A stretch of 64,000 nucleotides of DNA from Lachnospiraceae bacterium (GTDB lineage Bacteria > Bacillota > Clostridia > Lachnospirales > Lachnospiraceae): the NCBI GenBank assembly GCA_017938315.1, contig JAGBBV010000020.1, positions 230,948 through 294,947 on the forward strand. The letters run 5' to 3'. Under the pieces are notes generated by a model. The model did not search any database and was not told the origin of the DNA. It saw only the letters and a list, made by a program, of their open reading frames with translations. Positions 35,143 to 44,405 of this stretch are shown here, one piece after another. The position numbers and the translations under genes were made by a program. Numbering within the stretch: the stretch's first letter is position 1; each line of letters starts with the position of its first letter.

Positions 35143-35721
35143 CTACAGAAGTCCTGAAAAGCCACAAAAAGCAATCGCCATAAGCCCTGCTGTGATGAGA
35201 ACTATCGGCATGCCCTTAAATGACTCCGGAATATCATTATATTCCATTTTTTCTCTGATACCTGCAAGGATTACAATGGAAATGGTAAAACCTACCGCTG
35301 TCGCAAATCCATTGACAACACCTGTCAAAATACCATAATTTTTCTGTACATTTGTAAGTGCAACACCAAGCACTGCACAGTTCGTTGTAATGAGTGGCAA
35401 ATATACTCCCAGTGCCTGATAAAGAGACTTCATAAATTTTTTCAAAAACATTTCTACAAACTGCACAAGTGCTGCAATTACCAGAATGAATACAATTGTT
35501 TGCAGGTATGTTAAGTCAAAAGGCACTAAAATATATTTATAAATTGCACCTGCCACTGCCGATGCTAATGTAATAACAAATATTACCGCGGTTCCCATTC
35601 CTGCAGCCGTATTCGTTTTCTTGGAAACTCCAAGGAAGGGACACAATCCCAAAAACTGGCTAAGTACCACATTGCTGACCAGGGAGGATGAAATCATTAT
35701 AATCAAAAGTTCTTTAATCAT
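35143..35721 (-). CDS. rnfA: Rnf complex subunit A
   Basis: A 192-residue integral membrane subunit with six helices, matching RnfA (SNVVLSQFLGLCPFLGVSK at the N-terminus, ITTNCAVLGVALTN in the middle, each with a conserved Cys). In this fold the two half-repeats are related to RnfE and bind an iron-sulfur centre in the membrane. Its ATG overlaps the rnfE stop by 8 bases, which couples translation; AGGAGG lies inside the rnfE tail. Confidence 0.95.
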   Translation of the reverse strand: MIKELLIIMISSSLVSNVVLSQFLGLCPFLGVSKKTNTAAGMGTAVIFVITLASAVAGAIYKYILVPFDLTYLQTIVFILVIAALVQFVEMFLKKFMKSLYQALGVYLPLITTNCAVLGVALTNVQKNYGILTGVVNGFATAVGFTISIVILAGIREKMEYNDIPESFKGMPIVLITAGLMAIAFCGFSGLL

Positions 35722-36985
35722 TCTTTGTTTCCTCCTTCTCTGTTTCTGTCTGCATTACTTCCTCTTTGGGCGTTTCAGCCTTTGCTTTGGGTGGTCTGCC
35801 ACGTCTGGGTTTCGGTTTCTCTTCCGTTTCCTCTGTGGCTTTCTCTTCCCCATTTGCAGGCTCTGCTGCTTTTACTTCTGCTTTTTCAGCCTCCGTCTTT
35901 GCTTTGGGCGGTCTTCCACGCCTGGGCTTTGGTTTTTCTTCTGTTTCCTCTGTGGCTTTCTCTTCCACATTTGCAGGCTCTGCTGCTTTCACTTCTGCTT
36001 TTTCAGCCTCCGTTTTTGCTTTGGGCGGTCTTCCACGCCTGGGCTTCGGTTTCTCTTCCGTTTCCTCTGTGGCTTTCTCTTCCGCATTTGCAGGTTCTGC
36101 TGCTTTTACTTCTGCTTTTTCAGCCTCGATCTTTGCCTTAGGCGGTCTTCCACGTTTTGGTTTCGGCTTCTCTTCCGTCTTTTCTTCTGCTTTTTCTAAA
36201 GTTTCAGTCTTAGGCTCTTCTTTCTCTGTTACAATGGGTGTAAGTTCTTCTGAAACTTCTGTTTTTGCAGTATCAGTCTTTAAGCCTGCAGTGTCATAGA
36301 AGCGCCTTGCACACCCCAAATCGCCGCAGTTCATACAATCTTCACTACAACCGGAACCAATCTTAGACATATCTTTGCCCTTCTTTTCTCCGGTAATTTT
36401 TATTTTGTTTTGAATCGCTGTAAGTGCTGCAAGTACAAAAAATGCACCGGGTGCCAACACAAAAATACTACAAGGCACATAGCTTTCGGGCATAACCGCA
36501 TAGCCGAAAACTTCTCCTGCACCAAGGATTTCCCTGACTGCACCAATAATGGTCAGCGCTAATGTAAATCCAAGCCCCATTCCTATTCCGTCAAACAAGG
36601 AATTAATTACATTATTTTTAGATGCATATGCTTCTGCACGGCCTAAAATAATACAGTTAACTACAATAAGCGGTATGTACAGTCCTAACGCGTCATAAAG
36701 GAACGGTATATAGGCTTTCAGTAAAAGTTCTACAACTGTTACGAAGGAAGCAATCACTACAATAAATGCCGGAATTCTTACTTTATCAGGAATCACCTTC
36801 CTGAGAAGGGAAATAAACATGTTGCTCATTGCAAGTACCACCATGGTAGTAAGTCCCATTCCAAGTCCGTTTACCGCTGATGTTGTCACAGCTAATGTAG
36901 GACACATACCAAGCATAAGTACAAAGGTAGGATTTTCACTGAGAATACCGTTTTTTAAACGTTCCAAGATATTATTTTGTTTCAT
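35714..36985 (-). CDS. rnfE: Rnf complex subunit E with repeated AT-hook-like C-terminal tail
   Basis: The first 198 residues are a normal RnfE: six helices with PTFVLMLGMCPTLAVT and VNCIILGRAEA. The protein then continues for about 225 residues, while standard RnfE ends near residue 200-235. The tail starts with a Cys motif (CSEDCMNCGDLGC) and is followed by a 39-residue unit with the basic core KPKRGRPPKAK or KPRRGRPPKAK, four copies at exact 39-residue spacing, separated by Glu/Ala/Lys-rich linkers. The ATG at 36985 has AGGAGG 8 bases upstream; a GTG two codons earlier is too close. It overlaps both neighbours. Confidence 0.92.
   Translation of the reverse strand: MKQNNILERLKNGILSENPTFVLMLGMCPTLAVTTSAVNGLGMGLTTMVVLAMSNMFISLLRKVIPDKVRIPAFIVVIASFVTVVELLLKAYIPFLYDALGLYIPLIVVNCIILGRAEAYASKNNVINSLFDGIGMGLGFTLALTIIGAVREILGAGEVFGYAVMPESYVPCSIFVLAPGAFFVLAALTAIQNKIKITGEKKGKDMSKIGSGCSEDCMNCGDLGCARRFYDTAGLKTDTAKTEVSEELTPIVTEKEEPKTETLEKAEEKTEEKPKPKRGRPPKAKIEAEKAEVKAAEPANAEEKATEETEEKPKPRRGRPPKAKTEAEKAEVKAAEPANVEEKATEETEEKPKPRRGRPPKAKTEAEKAEVKAAEPANGEEKATEETEEKPKPRRGRPPKAKAETPKEEVMQTETEKEETKND
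35780..36175 (-). repeat. 117-base tandem repeat array within rnfE
   Basis: Three full units and a partial fourth of 117 bases encode the KPRRGRPPKAK repeats. The units are nearly identical at the DNA level; the RGRPP cores lie 117 bases apart (first codons near 36154, 36037, 35920 and 35803). The skewed composition also opens long false frames on the plus strand. Confidence 0.9.
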
Positions 36986-37601
36986 TTCCACTACCTCCTA
37001 ACTGCATTTGGAAATAGTAAAGTCCACCATTTACCGCTGTTGTAAGTGCATCTGTGGTAATCGTTGCTCCACTGATTGCATCAATTTCACTATCCATGGT
37101 TGAACCGGACTTTGTATAGGTAAAACTTGCAACCTGCTTATTGGCAAACTGCGGTTTTAGTACATCTTCTGCCTTCATTCCAAGACCTGCTGTTTCTGCA
37201 ATACTTAAAATAGAAATACCGTTTAATGTACCGTCATTCTTAAGGCCCATGGTAATGGTAATATTACCGCCATAACCGGCACTTGTGGTTACCGTAAGTA
37301 CATTTCCAAGTACATTTCCGCCCTCGTCCACCGCCTCTAATACATTATCAACGGTAATGGTTTCATAGCCTGCCTTTATCCAGCCTTCCATGAATTCACC
37401 TTCAGGCATTCCTTCCTTCACCATAACAAAATCTGTAGCACCCGGAAAGACTTCTGCATAAGCTTCTTTTGCAGCTTTTTCTTCTGCAAGTGCAATAGGT
37501 TCTTTGGTAATCTGATAAACAAATCCCAGGATCAGTCCTGCAAATAGTGTTATTACAAGTATAATCATCGCATCTTTTAACATACCGGTTATATTTTTCA
37601 T
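36972..37601 (-). CDS. rnfG: Rnf complex subunit G (flavoprotein)
   Basis: A 209-residue subunit with one N-terminal membrane helix and an extracytoplasmic FMN-binding domain. The acceptor motif DAISGATITTDAL near residue 183 carries the threonine that ApbE flavinylates. Its ATG overlaps the rnfD stop by 4 bases and its end overlaps rnfE by 14 bases from the chosen start. Confidence 0.95.
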   Translation of the reverse strand: MKNITGMLKDAMIILVITLFAGLILGFVYQITKEPIALAEEKAAKEAYAEVFPGATDFVMVKEGMPEGEFMEGWIKAGYETITVDNVLEAVDEGGNVLGNVLTVTTSAGYGGNITITMGLKNDGTLNGISILSIAETAGLGMKAEDVLKPQFANKQVASFTYTKSGSTMDSEIDAISGATITTDALTTAVNGGLYYFQMQLGGSGNETK

Positions 37602-38530
37602 ACTTTTTCCCCTCCTTTTCCAAAGGCTTTGGGAAGGGTAATCTTCTCAATCAACGGAACAAGCAAGTTGCCGATAATAATTGCATAGGATACACCTTCC
37701 GCAGAGGGACCGAAAACCCTGAAAATACCGGTCATTATTCCAAGGAAAATACCATACAGGTATTGTCCCTTTTTTGTAATTGGTCTCGTCACATAATCTG
37801 TTGCCATAAAGAATGCTCCAAGCATCAGACCGCCACCTGCAAGATGCGCGCTGATAAAATTAAAATCAAGACCATGTCCACCAAATAAAATCAAGAAGAT
37901 TACAAAGCTCACAATGTAACTTCCCGGAATCTTAAGATCAATAATTCCAAGCAGAATTAAGAAACATGCCCCAATGACAATGGCAATCATGGATGTTTCT
38001 CCAATGGTTCCTGCCGTACGTCCGATTACCATATCAAATACATTTACACTTTCGCCTGCCTTTAAAGCTGCAAGCGGTGTCGCCCCTGTATAGGTATCAC
38101 ATTCAAAATTGCACATAATGGAAGTATATGAAATGAGCAGAAAACATCTTGCCCCAAGTGCAGGATTCATAAAATTCTGTCCCAAACCCCCAAAAAGCAT
38201 TTTCACTACTAATATTGCAAACACACCACCTATGACACCAATCCACCAAGGTGCTGCCGGAGGCAGATTAAGTGCCAGCAAAAGCCCTGTTACAACCGCA
38301 GAAAAATCTCCCACCGTCACTTTTTTATGTAATAATTTTTCAAATAAAAACTCTGTAAGTACCGTAGTGGCTACGGTTACACATACAAGCATAAGTGCAT
38401 TCAATCCAAAATTGTAAATACCAAATCCCATCGCCGGTAATAGTGCAATTACTACGGCAATCATAATATTACTGGTAGTAAGCTTTGATCTGATATGCGG
38501 ATTAGATGACACTTTCATCAAATCACTCAT
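37598..38530 (-). CDS. rnfD: Rnf complex subunit D (flavoprotein)
   Basis: A 310-residue multi-span membrane subunit. The motif TYTGATPLAALKAG near residue 155 matches the covalent FMN-threonine site. Typical RnfD segments include SSNPHIRSKLTTSNIM at the N-terminus and NPALGARCFLLISY. AGGAGG precedes the start. It follows rnfC by 12 bases. Confidence 0.95.
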   Translation of the reverse strand: MSDLMKVSSNPHIRSKLTTSNIMIAVVIALLPAMGFGIYNFGLNALMLVCVTVATTVLTEFLFEKLLHKKVTVGDFSAVVTGLLLALNLPPAAPWWIGVIGGVFAILVVKMLFGGLGQNFMNPALGARCFLLISYTSIMCNFECDTYTGATPLAALKAGESVNVFDMVIGRTAGTIGETSMIAIVIGACFLILLGIIDLKIPGSYIVSFVIFLILFGGHGLDFNFISAHLAGGGLMLGAFFMATDYVTRPITKKGQYLYGIFLGIMTGIFRVFGPSAEGVSYAIIIGNLLVPLIEKITLPKAFGKGGEKV

Positions 38531-38542
38531 TACTGTTTCCTC

Positions 38543-39859
38543 CTACTTTTTCTTCTTGGCAAGTTGCATCTTACGCATAGATTTAATCACCTGGGTAAGG
38601 GGTCTCTTGGCCGGGCATATATAACTGCAACAGCCACATTCACAGCATTCCATACCATTATTTTTCACGAACGCATCTTCATCATAATGCTCTGCATAGT
38701 CTGCCAGCCTGCTGGGAACCACTCTTCCCGGGCAAACCTCTACGCATTTACCACAATTAATACATGCGCTTGGTTCCATAGCAGAAACTTCATCCTTCGT
38801 CAGACAAAGTAATGCTGAAGATGTTTTTGTAGCAGGAACATCTAAATCAAAAATACCAAATCCCATCATGGGACCGCCGGATACGATTTTCACAGGTTTC
38901 TTTTTAAAGCCGCCGGCTTCTTCCACCAATTCATGATAATTTGTACCGATTCTCACTTTAAAATTGCGCGGGTCTGCAATCGCGTCTCCTGTAACAGTCA
39001 CAATTCGATACATTAAAGGCTTTCCTTCAATAACCGCATTATGAATAGCTATCACGGTATCCACATTGTTAACCACACATCCAGCATCTGCCGGTAACAT
39101 AGAAGAATTAATCGCTCTTCCCGTCGTGGCAAATATCAAATGACGTTCAGAACCTTGCGGGTACTTGGTTTTCAACGCTTTAACAGCAATTTTCGGTTCA
39201 TCCTTCGTCAAATTTTTTAATAACTCTATACAATCAGGCTTGTTATCTTCTACTGCTAAAATACCTCTGGCATTTTCAAACAAGCTCAGTGAAACCTTAA
39301 GACCACTGATTAGTTTTTCAGGCTCCTCTAACATTTTTCTGTAATCGGAAGTCAAATAAGGCTCACATTCCGCACAGTTTACAATCACATATTCAATCTT
39401 TTCCGGTTCCTTTGGAGAAAGTTTAATAAAAGTAGGAAATCCGGCACCACCCATACCTACAATACCGGCTTCCTTAATCATTGATATTTTTTCTTCTGCG
39501 GTTAATTCTTCAAAAGGTTTTACTGCCGGCCAATCTACTTCCTTATATTCGCCGTCGTTTTCAACAACAATGCTCATTACATTGTCTCCTGTCACTACAC
39601 GCCTAGGCTCTACAGCCTTTACTGTTCCCGAAACAGTCGCATAGATAGGGGAAGAAACAAAGCCGGTTGCTTCTGCTATCTTCTGTCCTACAAGAACTTT
39701 ATCTCCTTTAGCAACAATAGCCGTGGCCGGTGCTCCGATGTGCTGCGAAAGCGGATATACCAAATCACCCTTAGGCAGAACCTCTTTGATTGGCTTATCC
39801 TTAGACAAGTCCTTACCGTCGTAGGGATGAATTCCTCCTACAAAAGTTAATTTTGCCAT
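38543..39859 (-). CDS. rnfC: Rnf complex subunit C
   Basis: A 438-residue peripheral subunit that handles NADH. It has the N-terminal barrel-sandwich region (HIGAPATAIVAKGDKVLVGQ), the flavin/NADH-binding segment GIVGMGGAGFPTF and VNCAECEPYLTSDYR, and two 4Fe-4S motifs near the C-terminus (CINCGKCVEVCPG, CCECGCCSYICPAKRPL). GGAGG precedes the start. First gene of the operon, so the promoter should lie in the 128 bases shared with the divergent exonuclease gene. Confidence 0.95.
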   Translation of the reverse strand: MAKLTFVGGIHPYDGKDLSKDKPIKEVLPKGDLVYPLSQHIGAPATAIVAKGDKVLVGQKIAEATGFVSSPIYATVSGTVKAVEPRRVVTGDNVMSIVVENDGEYKEVDWPAVKPFEELTAEEKISMIKEAGIVGMGGAGFPTFIKLSPKEPEKIEYVIVNCAECEPYLTSDYRKMLEEPEKLISGLKVSLSLFENARGILAVEDNKPDCIELLKNLTKDEPKIAVKALKTKYPQGSERHLIFATTGRAINSSMLPADAGCVVNNVDTVIAIHNAVIEGKPLMYRIVTVTGDAIADPRNFKVRIGTNYHELVEEAGGFKKKPVKIVSGGPMMGFGIFDLDVPATKTSSALLCLTKDEVSAMEPSACINCGKCVEVCPGRVVPSRLADYAEHYDEDAFVKNNGMECCECGCCSYICPAKRPLTQVIKSMRKMQLAKKKK

Positions 39860-39987
39860 CTTAATCCTCCGTTGTAAAAAAAATGCTAATCTTCTTCTAT
39901 AAATATACTATTTTTTTGTCGAAAATACTACTGTTAAATCTAAAAATGTGCTAAACTAAATTCAGAATTTGTAAGAAGGAGGTATCT

Positions 39988-41091
39988 ATGAAAACAGAAG
40001 AAATCATTTTAAATAATTTTACTCTGAATTATCCCTTAGAACGTTTGGTTCCTTTAAACGAAGTTCTTTTTATAGATATAGAAACAACCGGTTTTACAGC
40101 TGCAAGATCCCAATTGTATTTAATAGGCTGTGCATTTTATCAGGAAGGAAATTGGCAAATTAAACAATGGTTTGCCCAGTCTCCTGAAGAGGAGCCGGAA
40201 TTATTAAAAGTTTTTTTTACTTTTGCAGAAAAGTTTTCTTACCTCATGCATTACAATGGTAATAATTTTGACTTGCCATACTTAAAGCAAAAAATAAAAC
40301 AATACGATTTACCCTATAGTTTCAACAATTTTGAAGGCATTGATATTTACAGACGTATTTATCCCTACAAGAACTTTTTAAAGTTGCCCAACTGCAAGCA
40401 AAAAACGATTGAATATTTTCTGAATATTTCACGCGAGGATACTTTTACAGGGGGGGAATTAATCAATTTATACAATGATTATATCACCTCCCATGATTAC
40501 AATTTATATCATGCCCTGCTGTTACATAATACCGATGATATCAAAGGCATGTTGGAAATCCTGCCAATCTTGTCCTATTATGATTTATTCAACTGTAACA
40601 TAAAGGCACGGAAAGTACAGGCAAATTACTACAATGACATACACGGAATTCCACGCAAAGAGCTTCTCATGAAAATCGTCTTTGCCTCTCCCCTTCCGGT
40701 ATCCATTTCTGCAATGGCAAAAGGCTGCCATTTCAAGGGTGAAGGACACGAAGGAACATTAATCATTCCGATTTATGAAGAAGAAATGAAATATTACTAT
40801 GCAAATTACAAAGATTATTATTATCTTCCTACAGAGGATGCCGCTATGCATAAATCCATTGCTTCTTTTGTGGACAAAGATTACCGCAAGCAGGCAACTG
40901 CAGAAACATGCTACACCCGTAAATTTTCCAGCTATCTGCCTCAATGGGATATTCTGGCAGAGCCTTTCTTCAAACGGGAATATAAAACAAACGATTTATT
41001 CTTTGAGTTAACTGATGAAATTAAAAAAGACAGACAATTATTTTCCGATTACGCAAGCCATGTATTGAACATTATGGCTGTGCAACCATAA
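39988..41091 (+). CDS. YprB-like RNase H-fold 3'-5' exonuclease
   Basis: A 367-residue protein whose N-terminal 200 residues match the YprB family: FIDIETTGF (Asp-x-Glu), MHYNGNNFDLPYL (Asp) and LLHNTDDIKGML (Asp), the DEDD-type metal ligands. The rest has no clear domain. Family members act as nucleases, with unknown cellular targets. AGGAGG precedes the ATG. Transcribed alone, divergent from rnfC, ending in a strong shared terminator. Confidence 0.85.
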   Translation: MKTEEIILNNFTLNYPLERLVPLNEVLFIDIETTGFTAARSQLYLIGCAFYQEGNWQIKQWFAQSPEEEPELLKVFFTFAEKFSYLMHYNGNNFDLPYLKQKIKQYDLPYSFNNFEGIDIYRRIYPYKNFLKLPNCKQKTIEYFLNISREDTFTGGELINLYNDYITSHDYNLYHALLLHNTDDIKGMLEILPILSYYDLFNCNIKARKVQANYYNDIHGIPRKELLMKIVFASPLPVSISAMAKGCHFKGEGHEGTLIIPIYEEEMKYYYANYKDYYYLPTEDAAMHKSIASFVDKDYRKQATAETCYTRKFSSYLPQWDILAEPFFKREYKTNDLFFELTDEIKKDRQLFSDYASHVLNIMAVQP

Positions 41092-41120
41092 AAAAATGAC
41101 CGCCTTTGCGGTCATTTTTT
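41091..41120. terminator. bidirectional terminator between the exonuclease gene and sstT
   Basis: AAAAAATGACCGC-CTTT-GCGGTCATTTTTT: 13-base stem with A- and T-runs, adjacent to both stop codons. Confidence 0.9.
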
Positions 41121-41121
41121 A

Positions 41122-42345
41122 TTAAAATTTTATTTCTTTTCCCTGTTTTTTCCATTCCATAAATTCTGCTGTCGCTGCAAACATAACATCACCGGATGAA
41201 TTAATTGCTGTTTCCAAGGAATCCTGTACTACTCCAATGATAAATCCTACCGCTACCGCCTGCATGGCTATGTCATTACCGATTCCAAACAAGGAACATG
41301 CCATGGGAATCAGAAGAAGGGAACCACCTGCCACGCCGGATGCACCACATGCACCAAGTGTAGCAATAACAGCCAGAATAAATGCTGTGGGAATATCTAC
41401 GTAAATACCCATAGTATTTGCAACTGTCAATGCCATTACTGTAATGGTTATTGCTGCCCCATCCATGTTAATGGTTGCGCCAAGGGGAATGGACACTGAA
41501 TAGAAGTCTTTTTCCAGTCCAAGTTTCTCACATAAATTCATATTGATGGGAATGTTAGCTGCAGAACTTCTTGTAAAGAATGCAGTCAATCCACTTTCCT
41601 TAAAGCATTTAAACACAAGTGGATACGGATTTCTTCTAAGGCATATAAATACAACCAACGGGTCAACCACTAATGCAACCACAAGCATACAACCCACTAA
41701 TAAAAGTAACAGTTTTCCATACTCAGTAAAGATTTCTAATCCGTTAGTAGACACGGAAGAAAAAACAAGTCCAAAAATTCCGAAAGGTGCCAAATTTATA
41801 ATCCAACGCACGGTCTGGGACACTGCATCCGAAAAATCAATGATTGTTTTCTTTGTATTTTCAGAGGCAAGCTGCTTCATTGCCAAACCAAAAATAACCG
41901 CCCATGTTAAAATGCCAATATAATTTCCGTTTGCAACAGCACTAACCGGATTAGCAACCATATTATTTAACAGTGTATTAAGCACTTCTCCGATTCCCCC
42001 CGGTGCCGTACTTTCTGTCGCATCGGCAAGCTGAATGGTAACCGGAAATAAGAAGCTGGCTATAACCGCAGTAAAGGCTGCCAGACAAGTACTTAACAGA
42101 TATAAAATAATGACTGTTCTGAATCTTTTTCCAACGCCGCCTTTCGCATTTGCAACCGAACTAAGCACTAAAACAAAAACAAGTACAGGTGCAATTGCTT
42201 TAAGTGCTCCTACAAATACATTTCCCAGCACGGAAATAACCGTTGCTTTCGGTATCAGTATACCTAAAACAGCTCCCAGTACAAGTCCAATCAAAATTCT
42301 CACAATTAAACTGATAGAATTCCATTTCTTTATTACTTTACCCAT
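41122..42345 (-). CDS. sstT: serine/threonine:Na+ symporter
   Basis: A 407-residue DAACS-family transporter with about eight helices and two re-entrant loops. Hallmarks include the serine-rich hairpin [28 protein letters not shown] and [10 protein letters not shown]. It imports serine and threonine with Na+, so it would draw on a sodium gradient made by the decarboxylase pump or Rnf. GGAGAT precedes the start. Transcribed alone. Confidence 0.93.
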   Translation of the reverse strand: MGKVIKKWNSISLIVRILIGLVLGAVLGILIPKATVISVLGNVFVGALKAIAPVLVFVLVLSSVANAKGGVGKRFRTVIILYLLSTCLAAFTAVIASFLFPVTIQLADATESTAPGGIGEVLNTLLNNMVANPVSAVANGNYIGILTWAVIFGLAMKQLASENTKKTIIDFSDAVSQTVRWIINLAPFGIFGLVFSSVSTNGLEIFTEYGKLLLLLVGCMLVVALVVDPLVVFICLRRNPYPLVFKCFKESGLTAFFTRSSAANIPINMNLCEKLGLEKDFYSVSIPLGATINMDGAAITITVMALTVANTMGIYVDIPTAFILAVIATLGACGASGVAGGSLLLIPMACSLFGIGNDIAMQAVAVGFIIGVVQDSLETAINSSGDVMFAATAEFMEWKKQGKEIKF

Positions 42346-42372
42346 TTGTATATCTCCTACATCTCTTTTTTA

Positions 42373-42405
42373 AAAAGGGATATCCTGTTTGGATATCCCT
42401 TTTCC
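42373..42405 (-). terminator. intrinsic terminator after cheR
   Basis: AAAAGGGATATCC-AAACA-GGATATCCCTTTTT on the minus strand, 15 bases after the cheR stop. Confidence 0.87.
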
Positions 42406-42419
42406 ATTGTAATCATTGA

Positions 42420-43202
42420 TTATTTTATAGGTTTTTCATAGTAGAATGAATTTTTACGTTCATATCCCATATCCCTATGGTTAATAATCTGCTCTGTACT
42501 TCCTATAAAGAGTACGCCTCCGGTTGCTAATGATGTATAGAATTTTCTAAACACATCGTCTTTTGCCTCTTCGGTAAAATAGATTAGTACATTTCTACAG
42601 ACAATCATGTGATATCCGGTAGCATAATTATTTTCAAGCAAATTATGTTCTCTAAACTCTACCCGTGACTTAATCTCATCAGATATCTGATAAGAAAGTC
42701 CAACCTTAGTAAAATATTTTTCCTTTAAATCTTTTGGCACAGCTGCAATACTTTTCTCGCTGTATAGTCCAACTTTTGCCTTTGCAATTACCTGTTTATC
42801 CAAATCCGTTGCTGTAATATGTATCATATTAAGCGGTATGTGTCTGGACAGTGCCATAACAAGCGAATATGGTTCATCACCGGTTGAACATGCTGCACTC
42901 CAAATTTTTAAATTCTTACCAAATTTACCAATCAGTTCCGGAATTATCTCCTTGTCCATAAGATCCCATTGCTCGGGATTCCTGTAAAATTCCGATACAT
43001 TAATGGTTAGATATGTTACAAATTCTTCAAACATTGCACGGTCTGTCTTTAATGCTCCGACATAGCCTTCATATCCTTCGTAACCATGTTTCGCTATCAA
43101 AGAATCAATCCTTCTCTTCATCTGACGCTCTTTATAAGCGTTTAAATCAATTTTGGTTAATTGAAAGACTGCTTCCTTAAACTTCTCGTAATCGTATGCC
43201 AT
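42420..43202 (-). CDS. cheR: CheR-type protein glutamate methyltransferase
   Basis: Methylates chemoreceptor glutamates with S-adenosylmethionine. The 260 residues show an N-terminal helical CheR_N domain and a Rossmann methyltransferase core (IWSAACSTGDEPYSLVMAL, ITATDLDKQVI, MIVCRNVLIYFT). I use the ATG at 43202; a TTG two codons earlier is less likely. It sits 27 bases after rpsA, so it is probably transcribed with a translation gene set; no other chemotaxis genes are in the window. Confidence 0.92.
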   Translation of the reverse strand: MAYDYEKFKEAVFQLTKIDLNAYKERQMKRRIDSLIAKHGYEGYEGYVGALKTDRAMFEEFVTYLTINVSEFYRNPEQWDLMDKEIIPELIGKFGKNLKIWSAACSTGDEPYSLVMALSRHIPLNMIHITATDLDKQVIAKAKVGLYSEKSIAAVPKDLKEKYFTKVGLSYQISDEIKSRVEFREHNLLENNYATGYHMIVCRNVLIYFTEEAKDDVFRKFYTSLATGGVLFIGSTEQIINHRDMGYERKNSFYYEKPIK

Positions 43203-43229
43203 AGACAATCACCCGGACCTTTATTGTAT

Positions 43230-44405
43230 TTATTCTTCAGTTGTTGCCTCTTCTGCAGCTGCTTCTTCTGCAATTACTGCTTCAATATCAACGGATACTA
43301 CATCTGCATCATCGTCTTCTGCCTTTTCCTGTGCAGGTGCTTCTTCCGGTTCAGGAGCAAACATTGCTTTTACACTTAAGCTGATTTTCTTATCATCTTC
43401 ATTGAAATCTACAACCTTTGCTGTCACTTCATCACCTACTTTAAGTACATCAGCAGGCTTTTCAATATGCTCTTTAGAAATCTGTGAGACATGAAGAAGT
43501 GCATCTACACCTGTTTCTAATTCAATGAATGCACCAAAATCTGTCATTCTTGCAACCTTACCGGTCACTACATTTCCTACAGCATATTTGGTTGTTGCAT
43601 CCTTCCAAGGATTTGCATCTTCAAACTTAAGGCTAAGTGCAATCTTGGTTCCTGTAATTTCTTTTACGAATACTTTAACTGCATCGCCAACCTTAAATAC
43701 TTTCTTAGGATTTTCAACACGTCCCCAAGACATTTCAGAAATATGAAGAAGTCCATCTGCACCACCGATATCGATAAATGCACCGAAATCTGTCACATTC
43801 TTAACTGTACCTTCCACAACATCTCCTACCTTGATGCTTTCAAGGAGTTTTTTCTGCATTTCTGCCTTTTCTGCAGAAAGGAGCTGTCTGCGGTCACCGA
43901 TATATCTTCTTCTCTTAGGATTGTATTCACTGATTACAAACTGGATTTCCTGTCCTGCGTACTTAGATAAATCTTTTTCATATACGTCAGATACAAGGCT
44001 TGCAGGAATAAAGATTCTAACTTCATCCACTATAACACTTAATCCGCCATCTAAAACCTGAGATACTTTTGCTGTAAGCACTTCTTTATTATTGAACGCT
44101 TCTTCAATCTTCTTATTACCTCTGTCAGCAGCAAGTCTCTTATAGGTTAAGAGTACCTGGCCTTCACCGTCGTTTACTTTGAGAACTTTTACTTCCATAG
44201 TATCGCCGGGCTTAGCTACTGTAGTTAAGTCTACATTAGGTTCATTGGTATATTCGTTTCTTGTTAATATACCGTCTGACTTGTAGCCGATATTAAGAAT
44301 GATTTCTTCAGGCTTAACATCAATGACTGTACCTTCTACTACCTCTCCTGTATGTATTGTCTTTAATGATTCTTCCAACATTTGTTCAAAAGTTAACTCT
44401 GACAT
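43230..44405 (-). CDS. rpsA: S1 RNA-binding domain protein, ribosomal protein S1
   Basis: A 391-residue protein with four S1 motifs at about 15-85, 100-165, 185-255 and 270-340 (for example VVEGTVKNVTDFGAFIDIGG and VVTGKVARMTDFGAFIELET), ending in an acidic Glu/Ala-rich tail. This is the short Gram-positive S1. The start at 44405 uses GAGGAGG, which lies inside ispH codons for E-E-V. The ispH end and this start overlap by 20 bases; in many Clostridia the two are fused in one protein. Confidence 0.93.
   Translation of the reverse strand: MSELTFEQMLEESLKTIHTGEVVEGTVIDVKPEEIILNIGYKSDGILTRNEYTNEPNVDLTTVAKPGDTMEVKVLKVNDGEGQVLLTYKRLAADRGNKKIEEAFNNKEVLTAKVSQVLDGGLSVIVDEVRIFIPASLVSDVYEKDLSKYAGQEIQFVISEYNPKRRRYIGDRRQLLSAEKAEMQKKLLESIKVGDVVEGTVKNVTDFGAFIDIGGADGLLHISEMSWGRVENPKKVFKVGDAVKVFVKEITGTKIALSLKFEDANPWKDATTKYAVGNVVTGKVARMTDFGAFIELETGVDALLHVSQISKEHIEKPADVLKVGDEVTAKVVDFNEDDKKISLSVKAMFAPEPEEAPAQEKAEDDDADVVSVDIEAVIAEEAAAEEATTEE

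Noticed and set aside
35780-36175. The 117-base repeats as a minisatellite or CRISPR-like array
   Set aside because: The units keep the rnfE reading frame and encode a regular protein repeat with no variable spacers.
35621-36299. Three overlapping plus-strand frames rich in Phe/Ser/Leu opposite the rnfE tail
   Set aside because: They are shadows of the 117-base repeats; none has a ribosome site or start in a sensible place.
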